Of a stretch of 64,000 nucleotides of DNA, positions 20,284 to 29,240 are shown one piece after another. The notes beneath the pieces are model-generated. The model saw nothing but the letters and a program-made list of their open reading frames with translations. It did not search any database and was not told where the DNA came from. Every line of letters begins with the position of its first letter. The first letter of the stretch is position 1. The position numbers were made by a program, and so were the translations under genes. Source of the DNA: Balneolaceae bacterium (GTDB lineage: Bacteria > Bacteroidota > Rhodothermia > Balneolales > Balneolaceae); the NCBI GenBank assembly GCA_020832285.1, contig JAFIFB010000129.1, positions 1 to 64,000 of the forward strand, read 5' to 3'.

Positions 20284-21644
20284 CTAATCCTGAAGTGTAA
20301 ACCGGTATTGCTGTCCATTCTGCTTCAGTACAAATGATCGGTAACGTCCGTTTTCATTTTCATCAAATTCTATTTCAATTCCGGCCGGGTCAAACTTCAT
20401 AATAATTTCGCTGACTGGATGAAGCGGGAATGCATCCTGATCTGTAGCCTGTGCCATTAACCGGCCTCCCTCCTCAAAAAGTGATATCACGAGTGCCATC
20501 TGCTCTGATGAATAATCTCCTGTGTATAGAGCGATCTGATCCGCAGTGAGTTGCAAGTACTCTTCGTTTTCCTCAAAATCGGTAATGTCAAAATCGTAAC
20601 CGAATAAGACACTCAAAAGGCCAATAGATATATCGTTCATCACATAATTGAGTCCATTGCTGAAAATGGCAAACGTTACATCCTGATCAGGAAAATGGGC
20701 AGCTATTGTCTGAAATCCATCAATTCCCCCGGTATGGCCGTATGCCGTCTTATCATGAAATGGCACAGAAAAATACCCATTCCCATTCCGTCTTTTGCTT
20801 CAATCATTCTTTCAAGGGAACTTTTTGAAATCAGGTTTCCACTGAACAAGTATCTGTAAAACATTGCTGTTTCTGCAGGCGTGGAAGATACTGCACCGGC
20901 ACCGTGCGGAATGAACATATTTGTTTCCGGAGCTTTTTGCCAGCCACCGTTTCTTACGAATGATTGTGCCTCATTATTTTCGAAGGAAATGGTGCTCCCG
21001 TGAAAGGTTCTTTCCATGCCAAGTGGTTCAGTAATGTAGGTATTCAGAGCCTCCTGGAATGTCCCGCCGGTTATATCTTCAATAATATACCCGAGCAATA
21101 CATAACCCGTATTACTGTACTGCATCTTCTCATCCGGGTTAAACTCAGTGCCGTAGCCCACAAATCGTTCCAGCATTTCCTCTTTGGTAATCTCTCCTGT
21201 GTTATAATCTGCATATTCGGGCATGTTTGTAAAACTGACAAGTCCTGACCGGTGCCGTAGCATCTGTTCGATCGTGATTTCGCCAGAATTGGGAATTTGC
21301 GGATAATATTTATCAAGTGTCTCGGACAGATCCGTTTTCCCCTCTTCCGCAAGACGAAGAAGAATAGCTGAAGTAAACGTTTTGGTAATAGAGCCAGTCC
21401 GATAGATTGTTTCAGGAGTTGACAGAGTTTTCTCTTCATCTATGAATCCGTAAGCACGGCTGAAGATAATTTCGTCATCGCTTAGTACGGCTGCGGAACC
21501 CATAAATTTATCATGCTCGAAAAGATTGGTCAGAAATCTGTCCAGTTTGTCAAGATCCGGGTCAACCTGCGTATAGGCTGATTTGGAAAACGGAACAAAC
21601 CAGACAAGAAAAAATATGGTTAGTGTTTTGGTAAATTTGTTCAT
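20284..21644 (-). pseudogene. Class C beta-lactamase-like serine hydrolase, frameshifted
   Basis: Two overlapping frames together encode one protein of about 450 residues of the beta-lactamase/PBP4/esterase family. The upstream frame starts at 21644 with a signal peptide (MNKFTKTLTIFFLVWFVPF). It carries the SITK nucleophile motif and YSNTGYVLLG, and runs into a stop at 20703. The downstream frame (to 20284) resumes with PFHDKTAYGHTGG, supplying the third motif HTG. Adding one base to the run of five A on the + strand (20769-20773) restores IFSVPFHDK and a single frame. The gene is either inactivated, phase-variable or affected by a sequencing error. Its role would be peptide or ester hydrolysis in the periplasm. 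Confidence 0.85.
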
Positions 21645-21725
21645 ATCTGCAGCTTTAATTAATACGGCCATACTTTACGGTGTTTTACTTATTCGGTTTC
21701 AATCTGAATATAGGGAATAGCCATC

Positions 21726-22984
21726 TTACCGATTATAGGGAAATTCATTGATCCAATTGAATCCACGGCTTAATAATCTGAAATTATTGGTATCAAACTT
21801 TGTTAATTGAACCGAAATAGAATCATCTTGAGCTTCACCGTTCAATTTGAGCCTGTTGCCTGTTTCTTCAAAACTGAAAAATTTACTTTCATTTTGGAGA
21901 TTCATTGCTATCGTCTGATCTATACTATCAACCTGGACATTGTAATGAATACGTTCCTCATTAATACGAATGAGAGTAGCCCTACCTGGATGTTCAAAAA
22001 TCAGGTATCGCCAGCGTCTGTCATCTGTAAGTATTGGTGAAACCGTTTCTCCGTTCAGGATAAATTCTTCAACTTCCCAGATACCATACAGGGGAACCGT
22101 TTCGGGTCTGTTCTCCATCTGCTTATACCAGTTCCATGTATTTATGGTCTGCGGAATCACGATTGAAGCCACAAATATCACTTTAAAAATCAATACTCCA
22201 TAAATGTGTTTTTTTTCTGAGAAAACTTGCTGAATCTCAGCAGTTGGAGTCTGTCTGTTCAGCAAAAAAACATTCAGAAGACGTTTACCATCGGGTGCCA
22301 GCAAAAAGAGACTAAAGAGAACGATGTGAATTGAGAAAAGCTTAACCGGGATATCGTAACTGAAATTCATAACAACGACATGAACCATCACGACTGTGCT
22401 GATCAAAGCGCCCAAAGTTGTGGTTTTCCTGAAAAGTAACAGCACTGCCGGGATAAGCTCCATCAGGCCGGCAAAAAAGTATAAGATGCAGAATAACCCA
22501 TGTACGTCCAGGCAAGTCCCATCGGTGAAGCATCTCCGAACGGCTGAAGAAAGCGCCAAAGGTCGGGAAACGGAAATTGTGTTTTAATCACCTTCACAAT
22601 TCCGTATGTAAAGAGTACTGCAAACAGATAGTAACGAACCAACAGCCGAATCCAGTAAACTAACCCTGGATAATTCTTGCGATACCTGTCTAAAGCATTC
22701 CAGATAATGCTTCCAGTGAAGGCCAAAAAGTTAAAAACAAACAGATTAATATAATCAATGGTTCGGTCTCCGCTGCCGGTAAAATTTGTATTGATGGGAC
22801 CTTCAATCCCCAGCACCTGAGTTCCGAACCAAACTCCAAGGGAATTCAGGAGCTGCCCGATATAATTGAAGCCTGCGATAAAGGTAAATGCATCCGAAAA
22901 AACGTAAATTATGATGTAGATACACGCAAACCGAAAGAAGAATTTTTTTACAAAACCCCATTCTCTATCTGAAGTTTTCATCAT
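21726..22984 (-). pseudogene. DoxX-like integral membrane protein, frameshifted
   Basis: An upstream frame (from ATG 22984, MMKTSDREWGF) encodes about four hydrophobic segments, including YYLFAVLFTYGIVKVIKTQF. It ends prematurely after WTYMGYSASYTF. The downstream frame continues with FAGLMELIPAVLLLFRKTTT and further membrane segments, then a soluble C-terminal beta-rich domain (about 130 residues, WEVEEFILNGE...). Adding one base to the run of six A at 22473-22478 fuses them into one protein of about 418 residues of DoxX-like topology. It is the immediate neighbour of another frameshifted gene. Function is unknown. Confidence 0.78.
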
Positions 22985-23194
22985 AACGTAGATGGTATAA
23001 TATGATCCGTTACATTCAATAAAATGAAATTTATACAAAAACTGAATTCGGCTCTGATCTTCAGCCTCAATTTCAGCTGATTTGGATCACACTTCACCCG
23101 GAGATGAACCGGTTTTAAATTTGTCGCTTGTGATTTGGCAATCTGAACCTGAATTTTCGGCACCAAAAATTTCAACCTGAAAAATCTGTTCCTC

Positions 23195-24139
23195 ATGTCA
23201 TCCTGGACACTAAAATCTATTCCCCCTCACGACTGGTTTATCTGCCTCGACATAGATCCCTATTTTGACCACGAACACAATCCTGAAAACATTTTCGAAG
23301 AGGGTTTCACTCGTCCGCTGCCACTGGATGAACGAGATATTGTTGTAACGGTTTTTTTTAACGGTGATCCGGAAAAGCCCGAATTTCAGATCGAAACAGC
23401 AGAAGATCTCACCAAAGAGGAGGTTGTTCAGGCAAACCGCACACTTGGGCGGATTTTCGGCACAGAGATTGACCTGAGGTCGTTTTACGACCAGGCAGCC
23501 AACGATCCGGTTTTGGAACCAATGATGAAAGAGTTTTATGGATTAAAGCGAATGTCGCGGGGATCACTCCTTGAAGATATCATGAACCGGATCATCCAGA
23601 TGCGGCTCTCGCACAAACCTACGGCCAAAAAAATGGCTTTTAAAGTCCGTGAAGCATACGGCACTCACCTGATTCATAACGGCAAAACCCTTCCTGCCTG
23701 GCCGCGTCCGTTCCAGCTTGCGAAGGCCAACCCTGCTCAGATACGAAAACTGGGCCCCACCCTTAAAAAAGGAGAATACCTGGTTGGACTGGCACAGGAT
23801 ATGCTCGCTAAAGAAGTGGATCTGAACTATCTCGACAAAGAAGCCGAGCCTCTGGAGTTCTATGAAACGATCTCAAAAGTTCGGGGGATCGGCCCCACAT
23901 CTGCCCAGGACCTGATGCTCTTTCGCGAACGAACCGATGCTGTTTTTCCGAGTAACATGCAGAAAGGAGCCGAAAAAGGCCTTAGAAAGTGGATCATACT
24001 GAGTTATGGCGGCGATCCGGCAAATACACCGGAGGAGGAATTTCAGCAGATGATCAAAAAATGGACCGGTTACGAAGCCGCAGCGATAGAATTTATGTTT
24101 GTAAACTGGATTATTGGCAGTAAAAAGAAAAAATCCTGA
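23195..24139 (+). CDS. HhH-GPD DNA glycosylase-like protein (AlkA-type), catalytic Asp apparently absent
   Basis: This 314-residue protein resembles 3-methyladenine DNA glycosylase II/AlkA-type enzymes that excise alkylated bases. A beta-rich N-terminal domain (1-90) precedes the helical part. The helix-hairpin-helix reads ISKVRGIGPTSAQDLMLF (226-243). Functional family members carry an Asp a few residues after the following FP (FPxD or FPxxD). Here the sequence is VFPSNMQKG (250-258), with N254 and M255 and no acidic residue. It may be an inactive or DNA-binding relative, or use another residue. The lysine-rich C terminus is unremarkable. It is a single gene with no operon partners. Confidence 0.72.
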   Translation: MSSWTLKSIPPHDWFICLDIDPYFDHEHNPENIFEEGFTRPLPLDERDIVVTVFFNGDPEKPEFQIETAEDLTKEEVVQANRTLGRIFGTEIDLRSFYDQAANDPVLEPMMKEFYGLKRMSRGSLLEDIMNRIIQMRLSHKPTAKKMAFKVREAYGTHLIHNGKTLPAWPRPFQLAKANPAQIRKLGPTLKKGEYLVGLAQDMLAKEVDLNYLDKEAEPLEFYETISKVRGIGPTSAQDLMLFRERTDAVFPSNMQKGAEKGLRKWIILSYGGDPANTPEEEFQQMIKKWTGYEAAAIEFMFVNWIIGSKKKKS

Positions 24140-24246
24140 ATAATGCCTAACTCATTATTGATATATAAAAACAGTGCTCCTTATTATTACCAACTTTAAA
24201 TAAAATTGGCTTGACAAACCATTCTCAATTCAGCACTTTTTCCAAA

Positions 24247-24268
24247 CCATTATTTTGACAGATAATGG
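24247..24268. promoter_or_regulatory. Inverted repeat upstream of the isomerase cluster
   Basis: CCATTAT (24247-24253) and ATAATGG (24262-24268) are perfect inverted arms with an 8-base spacer, 46 bases before the first gene of the + strand cluster. It could be an operator or an mRNA leader hairpin. Confidence 0.3.
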
Positions 24269-24313
24269 ATCAATGATCTTACTATTAATTATCAACTGAA
24301 AAACTGCTCTGAT

Positions 24314-25198
24314 ATGGAACTTGCTATACACAACTGGATGCGTGCCGAACCGATTGAAGCGACCGTTAAACGAATATCCGAACTGGGTTATGACCGGCTG
24401 GAAATCGCCGGAGAACCCGATGCTTATGACACGGATAAAATCGGTAAGCTGCTGAAAGATCACGGACTTGGCTGCTGGGGATCAGTTACACTGATGATGG
24501 AAAAAAGAAACCTGCTTGCCGGAGACCCGGAACAGCGTGCAATATCGGTCCAATATGTGAAAGATGTGGTAAAGATGGTGCATGAACTGGATGGTCAAAT
24601 GGTTTCTGTAGTACCCGGAACCGTTGGCAAACTTGTGCCCGATGCACGGCCTGAAGAAGAGTGGCAGTGGGCCGTTGAAGGTATGAAAGAAATTTATGAT
24701 TACGCTGAGCCGCTCGGCATTCAGCTGGGCATTGAACCGATTAACCGGTTTGAAACGTACTTCATCAACCGTGGTGATCAGGCTCTGGCACTGGCTAAAG
24801 AAGTGGGACCAAACTGCGGGGTTTGCCTGGATGTGTTTCACATGAACATTGAAGAAGACGATATTTATGAAGCAATCCGGCGGACCAAAGGGCGACTGGC
24901 CGGATTTCACGTGGCCGATAACAACCGAATGGCCCCGGGTATGGGAACATTCAACTGGCAAAAAATCGTGGATACACTCAAAGAGGTCGGGTACGACGGA
25001 GCCCTCTCCGTTGAATTCTGTGCTCCAGTAGACCGAACCCCGGCAAACCCATATCCAAATTCCATTGATGAAAATCCGGTCGGACTTACCAATGAACAGA
25101 AAAAATTTATAGAAGATCACGGCAGCACATCGCTCACTGAAGAGTTTTATACCCGCCTCACACGCGAGTCGATAGAAACGCTTCGACCGCTCATTTAA
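24314..25198 (+). CDS. Sugar phosphate isomerase/epimerase (AP-endonuclease-2/xylose-isomerase-like TIM barrel; ketose 3-epimerase type)
   Basis: This 294-residue TIM-barrel protein resembles D-tagatose/D-psicose 3-epimerases and related isomerases. The expected metal and substrate ligands are visible: GIEPINRFE (Glu), CLDVFHMNIEE (Asp), GFHVADN (His) and SVEFCAP (Glu). It is probably cytoplasmic. It begins a four-gene + strand cluster with an enolase-superfamily dehydratase, a VOC protein and a D-2-hydroxyacid dehydrogenase, which suggests catabolism of an uncommon sugar or sugar acid. The substrate is not readable. Confidence 0.85.
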   Translation: MELAIHNWMRAEPIEATVKRISELGYDRLEIAGEPDAYDTDKIGKLLKDHGLGCWGSVTLMMEKRNLLAGDPEQRAISVQYVKDVVKMVHELDGQMVSVVPGTVGKLVPDARPEEEWQWAVEGMKEIYDYAEPLGIQLGIEPINRFETYFINRGDQALALAKEVGPNCGVCLDVFHMNIEEDDIYEAIRRTKGRLAGFHVADNNRMAPGMGTFNWQKIVDTLKEVGYDGALSVEFCAPVDRTPANPYPNSIDENPVGLTNEQKKFIEDHGSTSLTEEFYTRLTRESIETLRPLI

Positions 25199-25300
25199 TA
25201 AATTCCGGCTGAACCGATCATATATTATTCCCAAACTATAAACCTGTACCGGACATCCGACACATTTTTTAAAGAAACATTTACAAATTAAACAGAACGA

Positions 25301-26467
25301 ATGATTATCAGTGATGTAGAAGCGATATGGCTTCGAAGCCCGATTTCCGTTGAAAAACAGCACGTTTCCGATTTTGGACGTCTCACTCATTTTGATATGA
25401 CCCTGGTTGTGGTCACTACCGAAGATGGCCGCCAGGGATTTGGTGAAGCCAAAGCGGCCGTGGGATCAGCCGGTGTTTGCGCATCGATTGTAGCTTGTGT
25501 TAAACATGAACTGAAACCCGCACTGGTCGGAAAAGATGCACGGAATATCACTAGGATTTGGGAGGAGTTATACAACGGCACCCGTGACCATTACGCTCTT
25601 GCCCGTGGCCGGAAATTTCCGATTCTGGGACGGCGCGGCCTCACTATTTCCGCTATCAGTGGTGTGGATACAGCTCTCTGGGATCTGAAAGGTAAATCAC
25701 TGAATGTTCCGGTAGTAGATCTGCTTGGCGGCCCCTGCCGTGACAAGATGCCAGCCTACGCCAGCGGCGGTTGGGCTGATGCTGACGGAATCGGAGAGCA
25801 GCTTCAGGGTTATGTTTCAAAAGGATTTACCGGTGTAAAAATGCGAGTGGGTGTAATGGATGAAACGGTCGAAAACAGCATTATACGGGTGAAAGCCGCC
25901 CGCGAAGCCCTCGGGCCGGAAATCAAAATTATGGCCGATGCACACGGCACCTACAGCGTGCCCGAGGCAAAACGATTTTGCCGCGGTGTGGAAGACTCGA
26001 ATCTCTACTGGTTTGAAGAACCCGTAAACTCCGACAATCCCGAAGGCACAGCAGAAGTAAGAGCCTCCACCGCCACTCCCATTGCCTTGGGAGAAAGTGA
26101 ATTCACTTGTTTTGATATCCGTGATCTCATTACTCACCGCGCTCTCGATGTAGTTCAGCCTGATGCAGCTATTATCGGCGGAATTTCCGAAGCGATGAGA
26201 GTGGGGCACCTTGCCCAGGCGTGGCAACTCGAACTGGCTCCGCACTGCTGGGGATCGGCTTTTTCATTCAGAGCTGGTGTGAGTATTGCATTTGCCTCAC
26301 CTTCGGCCACAATTATAGAATTTTCTCTTGGCGGCAATCCGATGATGTATGACCTGGTTCAGGAAAATATTGAAGCGAAAAACGGCATGATCCCTGCACC
26401 GACGGAACCCGGGCTTGGCCTGACGCCAAACTGGGACTTTGTGAAAGAATATCGACAGGATGTTTAG
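25301..26467 (+). CDS. Mandelate racemase/muconate-lactonizing family (enolase superfamily) protein, probable sugar-acid dehydratase
   Basis: This 388-residue enolase-superfamily enzyme abstracts a proton alpha to a carboxylate. Catalytic and metal residues can be placed: the KMRVG lysine, metal ligands in MADAHG (Asp), WFEEP (Glu) and GESE (Glu), and the PHCWGS histidine. The Lys plus His pattern fits mandelate racemase-like acid-sugar dehydratases. The substrate is unknown. It lies 102 bases after the epimerase gene. Confidence 0.88.
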   Translation: MIISDVEAIWLRSPISVEKQHVSDFGRLTHFDMTLVVVTTEDGRQGFGEAKAAVGSAGVCASIVACVKHELKPALVGKDARNITRIWEELYNGTRDHYALARGRKFPILGRRGLTISAISGVDTALWDLKGKSLNVPVVDLLGGPCRDKMPAYASGGWADADGIGEQLQGYVSKGFTGVKMRVGVMDETVENSIIRVKAAREALGPEIKIMADAHGTYSVPEAKRFCRGVEDSNLYWFEEPVNSDNPEGTAEVRASTATPIALGESEFTCFDIRDLITHRALDVVQPDAAIIGGISEAMRVGHLAQAWQLELAPHCWGSAFSFRAGVSIAFASPSATIIEFSLGGNPMMYDLVQENIEAKNGMIPAPTEPGLGLTPNWDFVKEYRQDV

Positions 26468-26496
26468 ATTTTTTTTATAGTTTGTTTATATCAAGT

Positions 26497-26637
26497 ACTA
26501 GTGTTGTGTCAATTCTGAAGTTTCGTAAGTCATCAGACGAGTTCTTCAAATAATATACCAATGACGATAATTGGGATGATCGCGGATTGACTCGTCTGAT
26601 GACTCTCTCACACTTTTACAGTTGACACGACACTAGT
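26497..26637. repeat. 141-bp MITE-like nested inverted-repeat element
   Basis: Outer arms ACTAGTGTTGTGTCAA (26497-26512) and TTGACACGACACTAGT (26622-26637) are inverted with one mismatch. Inner arms AGTCATCAGACGAGT (26528-26542) and ACTCGTCTGATGACT (26590-26604) are perfect. No coding capacity is seen. The core sequence AGTCRTCAGACGA recurs at 44438-44450, so this belongs to a dispersed family. It sits inside the + strand catabolic cluster and may form a large RNA hairpin. Confidence 0.75.
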
Positions 26638-26712
26638 GACAATGCAAAATTCCAGATAATCTTGAAAAGTCTGATATTTAAAAAAAAGTGAACCTCAAAT
26701 CCCGAACTAATT

Positions 26713-27210
26713 ATGGCACGTGCAGTCAGAATCAATCACGTAACGCTCATTGTAGATAACCTCGAAGAAGCAGGAGAATTTTATGAGAAGGAACTGGGAC
26801 TGGAGCCGCTTCCAGCGTTTAATTTCGATTACCCGGTACTGTTTTTCAAAATCAATGAAGAACAACAGCTCCACCTCTCCGAGTGGGAAGACACTCCCTC
26901 CTTCCGCGGGCATATTTGCATGCAGGTGGATGACATCAACAGCCTCTTTTACCGAATGAAAGAGCTGGATGCGATCGATATCAAACCGTGGGGACATGTT
27001 CGCCGCCTGCCTGATGGCGCTATGCAGATGTTCGTCCGCGATCCGTCTGGTAACCTTGTAGAACTCTCCTCTCATCCCGATGCCGAAATTGATCCGAAAA
27101 TATTTGATGATGAACTCTATAAGGAAGGCCTCTACGAGTCAAAAAGAAACGACTACCGCGGCTTAAAAAGTGACGATGCCTCACTCTACCACGGAGAAAA
27201 GAAAAAATAA
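26713..27210 (+). CDS. VOC (glyoxalase/bleomycin-resistance) superfamily protein
   Basis: This 165-residue protein has the paired beta-alpha-beta-beta-beta pattern of the VOC fold: INHVTLIVDNLEEAGEFYEKE at the start, then HICMQVDDINSLFYRMKE and MQMFVRDPSGNLVEL. Metal-ligand candidates are H9 and the Glu of LVELSSHPD. A charged tail of about 40 residues follows the fold. Members include isomerases, dioxygenases and lyases; here the catabolic context suggests an epimerase or lyase step, but nothing fixes it. Confidence 0.85.
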   Translation: MARAVRINHVTLIVDNLEEAGEFYEKELGLEPLPAFNFDYPVLFFKINEEQQLHLSEWEDTPSFRGHICMQVDDINSLFYRMKELDAIDIKPWGHVRRLPDGAMQMFVRDPSGNLVELSSHPDAEIDPKIFDDELYKEGLYESKRNDYRGLKSDDASLYHGEKKK

Positions 27211-27315
27211 CAATCAAAAAAACTGATGCCGTATTCGGATACATGCAGAATCCATTATTTTAGAATGGTTAGAACATCTATCCGGTGACTCAATCTCCCT
27301 TCTGTTATTCAACCT

Positions 27316-28287
27316 ATGAAAAACGTACTCCTGCTCGAAACCGTTGCTGAAGACGCGGATGAAATTCTTCGTAAAAATACCCGTGTAATTGAAGCCTATC
27401 ATCCCGAAAATCCTCTTGAAAAATCACGCCAGCAGCCTATTCATGCGATTGTTACCCGCGGCAAAGGACAAGTAAACCGAAAACTTCTGCAGTCCTGCCC
27501 TGATTTGGAAGTGGTAGCACGCTGTGGTGTAGGGCTGGACAATGTGGATGTGGATGAAGCGACCCGGCAAAACGTACGTGTAATCAATGCACCCGGTTCC
27601 AACGCTGCCACCATCGCCGAACACACACTCACGCTGATGCTGATGAGCGTACGTAATGCATGGAAATCAGCCGAACGGGTTAAGGCTGGTGACTGGGAAT
27701 GGCGGAATCAATATACCGGGGATGAACTTTCAGGCAAAACACTCGGAATTCTCGGCATGGGCAACATTGGAAAACGTGTAGCCCGGCTCGCTGATGCGTT
27801 CGGGATGGCCATCCTGTACTGGGATAAGTTTACTGTTGAATCGGAGCATCCATCTGCTTCAATGGAAGACGTCCTGAAGCAGGCTGATGTAGTAACTGTG
27901 CATGTGCCGCTTGTAAAAGAGACTGAAAAAATGATTGGCGAAAAAGAGTTCGGATTTATGCAGCCCCACGCATTTCTCATCAACACGTCGCGCGGTGCAG
28001 TCATCGATGAAGAGGGTCTGATTTCTGCGCTCAATCAAAAAAATATTGCCGGTTTCGCAGCTGATGTACTTGCTGAAGAACCACCTGAACCGGATCACCC
28101 GCTGATCAATCATCCCAAAACACTGATCACACCACACTCAGGAAGTTTAACGGCGTCTACGTACCGGTTTATGTGCGTATCGGCCGTAAATAATGTTATT
28201 GCAGTATTATCCGGTGAAGAACCTGAACCTCACTCTGTTTTTAACAGGAAAGATTTAGTCACAAAGCAGTCCCAAAAAGACAGATGA
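27316..28287 (+). CDS. D-isomer-specific 2-hydroxyacid dehydrogenase (phosphoglycerate dehydrogenase-like)
   Basis: This 323-residue NAD-dependent dehydrogenase interconverts a 2-hydroxy acid and 2-keto acid. The Rossmann motif is LGILGMGNIGKRVARL. The catalytic triad is Arg in INTSRGAVID, Glu in DVLAEEPP and His in LITPHSGS. The N-terminal catalytic domain carries RCGVGLDNVD. It lacks the C-terminal ACT domain of serine-pathway SerA, so a catabolic role with the preceding genes is more likely. It is the last gene of the + strand cluster and converges on the sulfur operon. Confidence 0.9.
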   Translation: MKNVLLLETVAEDADEILRKNTRVIEAYHPENPLEKSRQQPIHAIVTRGKGQVNRKLLQSCPDLEVVARCGVGLDNVDVDEATRQNVRVINAPGSNAATIAEHTLTLMLMSVRNAWKSAERVKAGDWEWRNQYTGDELSGKTLGILGMGNIGKRVARLADAFGMAILYWDKFTVESEHPSASMEDVLKQADVVTVHVPLVKETEKMIGEKEFGFMQPHAFLINTSRGAVIDEEGLISALNQKNIAGFAADVLAEEPPEPDHPLINHPKTLITPHSGSLTASTYRFMCVSAVNNVIAVLSGEEPEPHSVFNRKDLVTKQSQKDR

Positions 28288-28412
28288 TTGTGCAGAGTTG
28301 TTCCATTCAAATCGCAGTCCTTCTTTCAGTTGAAACGGTATGGCAGACAGAAAGACTTTCTTTGAACATCTTGCCCTTACCCATTGGCACAGAATGTCTT
28401 TAAATGTAGTAG

Positions 28413-29084
28413 TTATTCAGTAACAGTCAGCTCCAGAACTTCATCAGCCACTTCATCCCCTACAATCTGCCGCATTTTCTGCAAAGCTTGATCTGTTTGC
28501 CCTTTGCGAATCAAATCCAGAACATCAGAATCGACCAATTGATACCAGGTATCTTTTCGCTGGTCAAAATCGGAGTAATGCTTTTTCATTGGATCCCGCA
28601 TCTTATGCATCAGCGTCAAAAAAAGATTGTACTCTTCACCGAACTCCTTCTCGAACCGCTCCCGCAGCCGAACTGCCAAAGTAGGTGCAGCTCCGCTTGT
28701 GGAAATTGAAAGGGTCAGTGGTCCGCGTTTTACCAAAGATCCGAATGAAAAATTGGCGTGTGGAATATCATCCATTACATTCACAAGAATTCCGAGTCTC
28801 TCAGCTTCCCGGTAGACTTGCTCATTGGTATTTCCTTCAAATTCTGCTACAATCGCCATAAATGCGCCTTCCAGGTCACCTTCTTTATAGTGGCGCGGAA
28901 TCCATTCAAAGCGGCCATCTTCTGCCCATTTTCGCAAATCATCTGTCAAATGCGGACTGATGACGGTAAGCCTGGCTTTGGCTTCCAAAAGTTCCGCAAT
29001 TTTTCTTTCTGCTTCGTGATCTCCGCCAAGCAGCACAGTATTCTTCTCATGAAGGCGGGTTAAATAAATCGGGTAAACATTCAT
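28413..29084 (-). CDS. Precorrin-2 dehydrogenase/sirohydrochlorin ferrochelatase (Met8p/CysG N-terminal type)
   Basis: This 223-residue protein finishes siroheme synthesis by oxidising precorrin-2 with NAD+ and inserting iron. NTVLLGGDHEAERKIAEL is the NAD-binding motif. GSLVKRGPLTLSISTSGAAPTLAVRLRE spans the conserved siroheme-synthase central segment. The ATG at 29084 is used because conservation begins at MNVYPIYL; an earlier ATG at 29108 adds eight residues. It is the last gene of the - strand sulfur operon and complements CobA encoded two genes upstream. Confidence 0.88.
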   Translation of the reverse strand: MNVYPIYLTRLHEKNTVLLGGDHEAERKIAELLEAKARLTVISPHLTDDLRKWAEDGRFEWIPRHYKEGDLEGAFMAIVAEFEGNTNEQVYREAERLGILVNVMDDIPHANFSFGSLVKRGPLTLSISTSGAAPTLAVRLRERFEKEFGEEYNLFLTLMHKMRDPMKKHYSDFDQRKDTWYQLVDSDVLDLIRKGQTDQALQKMRQIVGDEVADEVLELTVTE

Positions 29085-29240
29085 ATATCTATATTTTGAT
29101 GGTGGCAAGGAAACTATGCAAAACCTCAGGGATGGTATGTTTCGCTACACTGTATGCCAGGCGTAAATGTATTTAACGTGACAGATTTTTGCTATCTAAT
29201 TCCAACCTCAGGCTTTGCTTCCGGGTATTCCACCCTGCTC

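Noticed and set aside
20703-20766. Reading the two beta-lactamase frames as separate overlapping genes.
   Set aside because: Each frame alone lacks essential motifs; one inserted base gives a continuous family-length protein with SxxK, YSN and HTG motifs.
12004-28390. The 14-mer TTACCCATTGGCAC occurs at 12004-12017 and 28377-28390 and resembles the -24 half of a sigma-54 promoter.
   Set aside because: Neither site has GC at the -12 position with correct spacing. In 64 kb several identical 14-mer pairs are expected by chance, so the match is not meaningful alone.
28290-28412. A short - strand ORF beginning MGKGKMFKESLSV between two convergent genes.
   Set aside because: It is only about 25 codons, has no partner or regulatory structure, and lies between gene ends where such frames are common.
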